Assembly: GCA_965226475.1 (NCBI GenBank)
Contig: CBDDDJ010000005.1
Location: 1,116,001 to 1,180,000 of the forward strand
Length of the DNA: 64,000 nt
Direction of reading: 5' to 3'
Source: JASLMY01 sp965226475
Lineage (GTDB): Bacteria; Pseudomonadota; Alphaproteobacteria; GCA-2731375
The stretch's first letter is position 1. Each line of letters opens with the position of its first letter. The position numbers and the translations under genes were made by a program. The notes beneath the pieces are model-generated. The model searched no databases. It was not told where the DNA came from and saw nothing but the letters and a program-made list of their open reading frames with translations. This document shows positions 59,208 through 64,000 of the stretch, piece by piece.

Positions 59208-60146
59208 ATGCGTTTTCTTGCCCTGGTCGTCGCATTGGCGGTCTGTCACCCGACGGGGGTGTCTGCCTTCGGCGCCGATGGTCATGAGGCGGTGTGCGAG
59301 ATCGCCTACCGGGAGCTTTCGCCCAGCGCGAAGGAGCGCGTGGATAGCCTGATTGCGCTCGAGACGGACGACCGGATCAGGACCTTCCGCGAGTCCTGCG
59401 TCTGGCCGGACTTCCGGGGTCCGGCGCAAAGGGCGCGGCGGCCTGAGCACTACATCAACGTCCCCAGGAGCTGGACCGTCATTGGAGATCGGGGCTGCCA
59501 CGGGACCGACCGCTGTCTCTTCACGGCCATCGCGCACGACATTGCTGTGCTGTCCGACCGGGAATCATCGGACGGCCGAAAGCTGGCAGCACTCAAGTTC
59601 CTCGGTCACTGGGTCGGCGACATCCATCAGCCGCTTCACGTCTCCTACGAGGATGATCGCGGCGGGAACGATATTCTCGTCGTGGGGGTGAAGGGGTGCG
59701 CACGGAAGGGCGAGACACGGCTCCATGCCGTCTGGGACACCTGCATTCCGAAGGACATCATGCAGGAGCTGGGCGTGACGGTCGCCGGGTCGGGCGATGC
59801 CCGCGAAGCGTTCGGAAAGCTTCTGCATGCGAAGATTGCGCCCGATCGGCGGGAGGCCTGGCTGGCATCGCCGGAGCCGCTCGTCTGGGCGAACGAATCC
59901 CTCGCGATCGCCCGCCTGGGCGATGTCCGCTACTGCTTCCTGAAGGGCGGCAAATGCGTCTATTCCAAAGAAAGCGATGAGTATCGTGAGGACGGGAGCG
60001 CACCGAACGGCGGCATGCGCGTCCTCACGCCGGAGGGTGACTACGAGGACAGGTTCAACGACATGGTCACCCGGAGGATCCAGGCGGCCAGCGTTCGCCT
60101 CGGTGCCCTGTTGAACGGGATATTCGGGAACCGGGTGGGTCAATGA
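59208..60146 (+). CDS. Secreted S1/P1-family zinc nuclease
   Basis: 312 residues; ATG 59208 preceded by GGAGGGACGG. The signal peptide (RFLALVVALAVCHPTGVSA) should be cut before FGADGHEAV. Zinc-site motifs: N-terminal F-G-x-x-G-H, PEHYINVPR, FLGHWVGDIHQPLHV, EDDRGGND and TRLHAVWDT. The enzyme trims single-stranded DNA/RNA and 3'-phosphates with three Zn ions. The mature N-terminal residue is usually Trp, whose amine and carbonyl bind Zn; here it is Phe. It stands alone amid IS elements and is intact. Confidence 0.9.
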   Translation: MRFLALVVALAVCHPTGVSAFGADGHEAVCEIAYRELSPSAKERVDSLIALETDDRIRTFRESCVWPDFRGPAQRARRPEHYINVPRSWTVIGDRGCHGTDRCLFTAIAHDIAVLSDRESSDGRKLAALKFLGHWVGDIHQPLHVSYEDDRGGNDILVVGVKGCARKGETRLHAVWDTCIPKDIMQELGVTVAGSGDAREAFGKLLHAKIAPDRREAWLASPEPLVWANESLAIARLGDVRYCFLKGGKCVYSKESDEYREDGSAPNGGMRVLTPEGDYEDRFNDMVTRRIQAASVRLGALLNGIFGNRVGQ

Positions 60147-60436
60147 CGGACGCCGTCGCCCCTGCCGCGCTGCGGGTGGAGAAAACGGCCGTCGGAGCAT
60201 TGTCAGACTAACTGGACAGGACTTGTAGAACCTACATCAAACGGTCTCAGGCTGCTAATTGACGCCACTCGGCCAAGGCGGCGGTCCGGGCTTGTTTGAA
60301 AATATCGCGGCGGTTGAGATGGCGTTCGGCGCCTTGCGGCGCCGGGATTTGAGGTTGGCGGTGTCGAGGTTTGGGGTTGAACGGGTTCGGGTTCACGGGG
60401 CACGGCGCCCCGGCGCTCAGGGGCCGGCGGCGGGAG

Positions 60437-60570
60437 AGCGGGGAGGTGGCCCGCGATGACCCAGGTGTTGTCCTCCTCGCGGGGAATGGCTGACAACACC
60501 GCGCGGGCCTCGGGACCGAGCGGCACAACCCGTCCGCCGGTCTTGGGGCATCGGGAAGCTCGATACAGTC
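60437..60570 (-). pseudogene. Tyrosine recombinase (phage integrase) fragment
   Basis: The translation RLYRASRCPKTGGRVVPLGP, continuing EARAVLSAIPREEDNTWVIAG, matches the part of integrases between the first catalytic Arg region and the HxxR box. N-terminal domain, HxxR and Tyr are all missing. It joins the IS256 scrap directly at about 60571. Confidence 0.55.
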
Positions 60571-60642
60571 GTCCTAGGGTCATGTACCTGGCGCGCTGAA
60601 CGGCCCATTCGTCGTTTTGCTCGAGCAGGAGGGCACCGACAA
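60571..60642 (-). pseudogene. IS256-family transposase C-terminal scrap
   Basis: VGALLLEQNDEWAVQRARYM plus TL is a hallmark of the very end of IS256-type (Mutator-like) transposases. Only about 24 codons survive, fused to integrase sequence. The ~200 bp on its upstream side are not recognisable. Confidence 0.6.
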
Positions 60643-60847
60643 CATCACATCGATGTGACGGGTCATTACCGGGCTTAATTCGCCGATCTCTTGCGCAAGA
60701 CCGTGGCGAGCCACGGCTGCTCTGCCCGTTGCCGCCCAGCAGGTACGGCAGAACCGAACGCCGCTGGGCTTGAGAGTCGCGGAGAGGTCGCCGAGGACCC
60801 GAGCCAGCTGGCTGCTCGGCACATCAGAATTTCTCGTCGGTGCAGTG

Positions 60848-61620
60848 TCATCGAATCCGATACCAGTCGGCGATGTTCCATATCTCGCTGTCCCAGGTAT
60901 TCAGCAGGACACCGCCGAGCGAGTGCGCATGGGCCAACACGCGCCCGCGGTGAACCAGGGGGATCAACACGTGGTCCTGAACCAGCATGTCGTTCATGGC
61001 TTTCGCGAGGCGGGCCCTTTCGCCGAGATCGCCAGTCTTCGCCATTTCCCCAAGCAGCCGATCGTACTCGCTGCTGCAGTAGCGTGGCACGTTCGCACCC
61101 CGCCACTTCGACGCCGGCCGGGGCTCGTTGAAGCAACGCCAGCCGCCGAGATACGGTTCCGGGTCTGCGCCTTCGAAATTGTTCGCATACATATCGGTAT
61201 CGGCGAAGAATTTATGGCTGGTGTTCGGACTGTTGGGGTCACCGCCAAAAAACACGGACGCGTCGATGTTGCGGAGTTCCGTTTCCACGCCGATTTCGGA
61301 CCACCATTGCTTGATCAGCGCCTGGAAATCTTGCCGAACCGCGTTGGTCGAGGTCTGGTACAGGATCGAAAGCCGCATGCCGTCCTTCTGCCGTATCCCG
61401 TCCGGCGCCGGCCGCCAGCCAGCCTCCCCGAGCAAACGCTTCGCACCTTCGATGTCCTGCACTAGACATTCCTCGTTCGCGATCGATGCATAGATCGCCG
61501 GCGCCGGAAGGACATTGCAGGTCGGGCGTGCGGCCTGGCCGTAGCCGATCTCAACGAGAAGCTCACGGTCGATAGTGTAAATCCCGGAGCAATAGTGGTC
61601 CACGGAAGCGATCAGATAAT
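60848..61620 (-). pseudogene. Peptide/oligopeptide ABC substrate-binding protein (family 5), 5' truncated by IS21
   Basis: The C-terminal ~250 residues of an SBP_bac_5 protein: TIDRELLVEIGYGQAARPTC, LVQDIEGAKRLLGEAGW, LSILYQTSTNAVRQDFQALI, a WWSEIGVETELRNID segment and a C-terminal ILIPLVHRGRV-like stretch (HVLIPLVHRGRVLAHA). It ends normally at 60848. The N-terminal half with signal peptide is missing, replaced at about 61620 by the IS21 end. Permease genes of a Dpp/Opp system are absent. Confidence 0.8.
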
Positions 61621-61687
61621 CTGATTGTCGCGGAGTAAACTCCGCCATTTTGACGTTTTTTGTTCGAAGCGAGCAGAAGGCGGGGAG

Positions 61688-63190
61688 ATGTATCACGTGG
61701 AGCTTTATCTAAGAGTACGGCTGGCCTGTCATCGTGATGGCTTGAGCCAGCGGGAGGCGGCGCGGCGGTTTGGTATTGACCGCAAGACGGTGGCGAAGAT
61801 TCTCAAACATTCGGTCCCGCCGGGATATCAGCGCGGCCAGGCGCCGAAGCGTCCGAAACTTGATCCCTATACCGGCATCATCGACCAGATCCTGGAAGAT
61901 GACAAAAGCGAGTCGAAGAAGCAGCGCCATACCTGCAAACGCATTTTCGAATGGTTGCGCGACGAGCATGGTTATAGCGGTGGCATCACCATCGTGACGG
62001 ACTATGTCCGGGCCCGGAAGCGCCTGAGCAAAAAGGTGTTTGTGCCGCTGGCCCATGACCCCGGCCATGCCCAGGTCGACTTCGGCGAAGCCTGGGCGAT
62101 CATAGCCGGTGTTAGACGGAAGGTTCACTATTTTGCCCTGGATCTGCCCCACAGCGATGCCTGTTTTGTCAAAGCCTATCCGGCGGAAACCACGGAGGCT
62201 TTCTGCGACGGCCATGTCGCCGCCTTTGGCTTCTTTGGCGGCATACCCCTCTCGATCCTCTATGATAACACGACACTGGCCGTCGCCGAGATCAAGAAGG
62301 GTGGTAAGCGGGTCCGCACGGAGACCTTTACCAAGCTACAGTCACATTACTTGTTCCAGGACAAGTTTGCCCGCCCTGCCAAGGGCAATGAAAAAGGTAA
62401 GGTGGAAGGGCTGATCGGCTATGTGCGGCGTAATTACCTTGTCCCCGTTCCTCGGTTTGAAAGTTTTGATGTGCTGAATGCCTGGCTTGAGGAACAATGC
62501 CTGAAGCGCCAGGGCGATCAATTGCGCGGCCATGGGGAAACCATCGAAGCGCGTCTGATGCGGGATCTGGATACCCTGATGGCGCTGCCCGCCACGCCTT
62601 ATGATGCCTGCGAACAGGTCAGCACATCGGCCAATTCCATCTCGATGGTGCGCTATCGCAATAATGACTACTCGGTGCCGGTGGCCTATGCCCATCATGA
62701 GGTTCGGGTGCGGGGCTATGTTCACCAGGTCGTCATCGGCTGTGGCGCGGAGATTATCGCCCGCCACCCCCGTTCTTATGAGAAAGGGGACATGGTCTTT
62801 GACCCGATGCACTTTCTGCCGCTGCTTGAGCAAAAGGTCGGTGCACTGGATCAGGCGGCGCCATTGAAAGGCTGGGACCTCGGCGTGGAATTTGCCACCC
62901 TGCACCGGCTTCTGGAAGCTCGCATGGGCAAGGCCGGCAAACGTGAATATGTCCAGGTTCTGCGCCTGATGGAAAACTTCGAGATGGTGGACGTCCATGG
63001 CGCCGTCAGGCAGGCACTGAACATGGGCGCCATTGGTTACGATGCGGTCAAGCATCTACTACTCTGCCGCATTCAAAAAGCGACCGCCAAGGCTGGACCT
63101 GGATATTTATCCCTACCTACCCAGGGCCAGTGTCGAGACAACAAAGCCCGCAGTCTATATGAATCTCCTGGCGGAGGGGGCAGCCCTATG
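61688..63190 (+). CDS. istA: IS21-family transposase IstA, with a one-base frame change near its 3' end
   Basis: ATG 61688, GGGGAG upstream. N-terminal HTH (DGLSQREAARRFGIDRKTVAKIL), rve core with Asp in AQVDFGEAWA, Asp in SILYDNTTLAV and Glu in KGNEKGKVEGLIGYV, then the C-terminal beta-barrel (NDYSVPVAYAHHEVRV). At an A5 run (63075-63079) the frame leaves the usual IstA ending: the -1 frame gives the normal LDLDIYPYLPRASVETTKPA to a TGA at 63188-63190, whereas the frame as read continues without stop into istB. Either one extra A or a frameshift signal explains this. Confidence 0.88.
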
Positions 63191-63961
63191 AGCGAGGCCC
63201 CCGAACTCCTCCTGCATCATCATCTGAAAAAGCTGCGCCTGCCGACCCTCCTCTCCGACTATGAAAAACTAGCGAAACAATGCACCGCTGAAAACAAGGA
63301 CCATGTGCAGTATCTGCTTCGTCTGTCGGAGCTGGAACTGATCGAACGGGAGCGGCGCATGATCGAGCGGCGGATCAGGGCGGCCCAGTTCGGGGCGGTG
63401 AAAAGCCTGGACAGCTTCGACTTCAAAGCCATGGCCTCCCTCAACAAACCTTTAGTGATGGAACTGGCGCGTTGCCAATATATCGAAGCCAGGGAGAACG
63501 TCATCGCCCTTGGTCCTTCCGGCACCGGCAAAACCCATATTGCCCTTTGCCTCGGCTTGGCGGCCTACCAAAAGGGCCTGAAGGTCCGCTTTATCACCGC
63601 CGCCGCCCTGGTTCACGAACTGATGGAAGCGGGCGATGAGCGGCGTCTTTTGCGCCTGCAAAAACAACTGGCCAGCCAGCATCTGTTGATCATCGGTGAA
63701 CTCGGCTTCGTGCCGCTGTCTAAAACCGCCGCCGAACTTCTGTTCGAAACCATCTCGCAGTGTTACGAACGCGCCTCGGTGATTATCACCTCCAATTTGC
63801 CGTTCGATGAATGGACGGAAATCTTCGGTTCCGAACGCCTGACCGGAGCCTTGCTGGATCGCCTGACCCACCATGTCCACATTCTGGAAATGAACGGCGA
63901 GAGCTATCGCCTCAAACAGAGCCAAAAACGGCGGAATTCCCCAAAAACTGAGCCGTCCTGA
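63188..63961 (+). CDS. istB: IS21-family helper ATPase IstB
   Basis: 257 residues from ATG 63188, overlapping the normal istA TGA (ATGA). Walker A LGPSGTGKTHIALCL, Walker B LLIIGELGFVPLSK (Glu where DE/DD is usual) and sensor region SVIITSNLPFDEW. AAA+ DnaC-like ATPase that selects targets and activates IstA. In the sequence as given it is also in frame with istA, so a fused ~758-residue product could be made. Confidence 0.92.
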   Translation: MSEAPELLLHHHLKKLRLPTLLSDYEKLAKQCTAENKDHVQYLLRLSELELIERERRMIERRIRAAQFGAVKSLDSFDFKAMASLNKPLVMELARCQYIEARENVIALGPSGTGKTHIALCLGLAAYQKGLKVRFITAAALVHELMEAGDERRLLRLQKQLASQHLLIIGELGFVPLSKTAAELLFETISQCYERASVIITSNLPFDEWTEIFGSERLTGALLDRLTHHVHILEMNGESYRLKQSQKRRNSPKTEPS

Positions 63962-64000
63962 ACGCCGAGACCGTGGTTGCCCCGGCGGGCCCACAGGGAC

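Larger units (their letters stand above)
61622..64000 (+). mobile_element. IS21-family insertion sequence, right end outside or near window edge
   Basis: The left end is probably TGATTGTCGCGGAGTAAACT near 61622, directly abutting the truncated binding-protein gene. It carries istA and istB. The matching right terminus was not found before 64000. The GC content is lower than in the surrounding genes, which suggests recent arrival from another genome. Confidence 0.75.

Noticed and set aside
61625..61687. Longer N-terminus for IstA starting near 61625
   Set aside because: The segment overlaps the IS terminus and lacks a ribosome site; ATG 61688 has GGGGAG and begins like other IstA proteins.

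Overview
The window is GC-rich (by eye about two thirds G+C) bacterial DNA. Its gene types suggest an alphaproteobacterium, most likely of the Rhodospirillales; this is an inference from gene content, since no rRNA or tRNA gene is present. It looks like a heterotroph that degrades small organic acids, aromatics and lipids. The genome carries many insertion sequences (IS5 x2, IS630, IS1595, IS3-type, ISNCY x2, IS21, plus IS1182 and IS256 remnants) and is losing genes: a dozen or so coding regions are visibly broken by stops, frameshifts, deletions or insertions. That pattern is typical of lineages under relaxed selection, for example host-associated ones.

Layout. 0-3.5 kb: 3' part of a hydantoinase B gene, a small membrane protein, an intact IS5 element and copy 1 of a structured 140-bp repeat. 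3.5-9.4 kb: a marR-emrA-emrB efflux operon on the minus strand, then debris (IS1182 transposase, malG-type permease, Baeyer-Villiger monooxygenase). 9.4-15.6 kb: gltB-gltD glutamate synthase. 15.6-21.4 kb: a hydroxyisobutyrate-dehydrogenase-like gene and a YhaO/YhaN (SbcD/SbcC-like) nuclease-ATPase pair. 21.5-23.9 kb: IS630 and IS1595 side by side. 24.5-29.3 kb: acyl-CoA ligase, SMP-30 lactonase, a nonsense-mutated dehydrogenase and a Crp/Fnr regulator. 29.6-33.7 kb: XRE regulator, a SAM methyltransferase split by an IS3-type element, and a convergent asparagine synthase.

34-43 kb is a catabolic/acyl-CoA region: cupin, DUF35 protein with its thiolase partner, LLM flavin oxidoreductase, a Rieske oxygenase alpha pseudogene with an intact beta gene, class III CoA-transferase, periplasmic binding protein and acyl-CoA dehydrogenase. 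43-46.5 kb: a CheY-like receiver, prfC and an ADP-ribosylglycohydrolase. 46.5-48.1 kb: repeat copy 2, then a compressed graveyard of a CO-dehydrogenase-type operon and a second phytanoyl-CoA dioxygenase. 48.1-53.6 kb: TauD-type dioxygenase, retropepsin-like protease, three alpha/beta hydrolases and a DHDPS-family lyase. 53.6-54.8 kb: an HD-GYP protein.

54.9-64 kb is an IS accumulation zone: IS5 with a frameshifted transposase, a 21-bp tandem repeat, two tandem ISNCY copies sharing 16-bp direct repeats, an S1/P1 nuclease, integrase/IS256 scraps, a truncated peptide-binding protein and an IS21 whose istA and istB are fused by a frameshift.

The most interesting items are the covarying 140-bp repeat, the tandem ISNCY array with shared long target repeats, the 15-bp duplication around the IS3-type element (its removal restores an intact methyltransferase frame), and several deletion junctions that cut out catalytic motifs. 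I saw no CRISPR array, tRNA, rRNA or replication origin.
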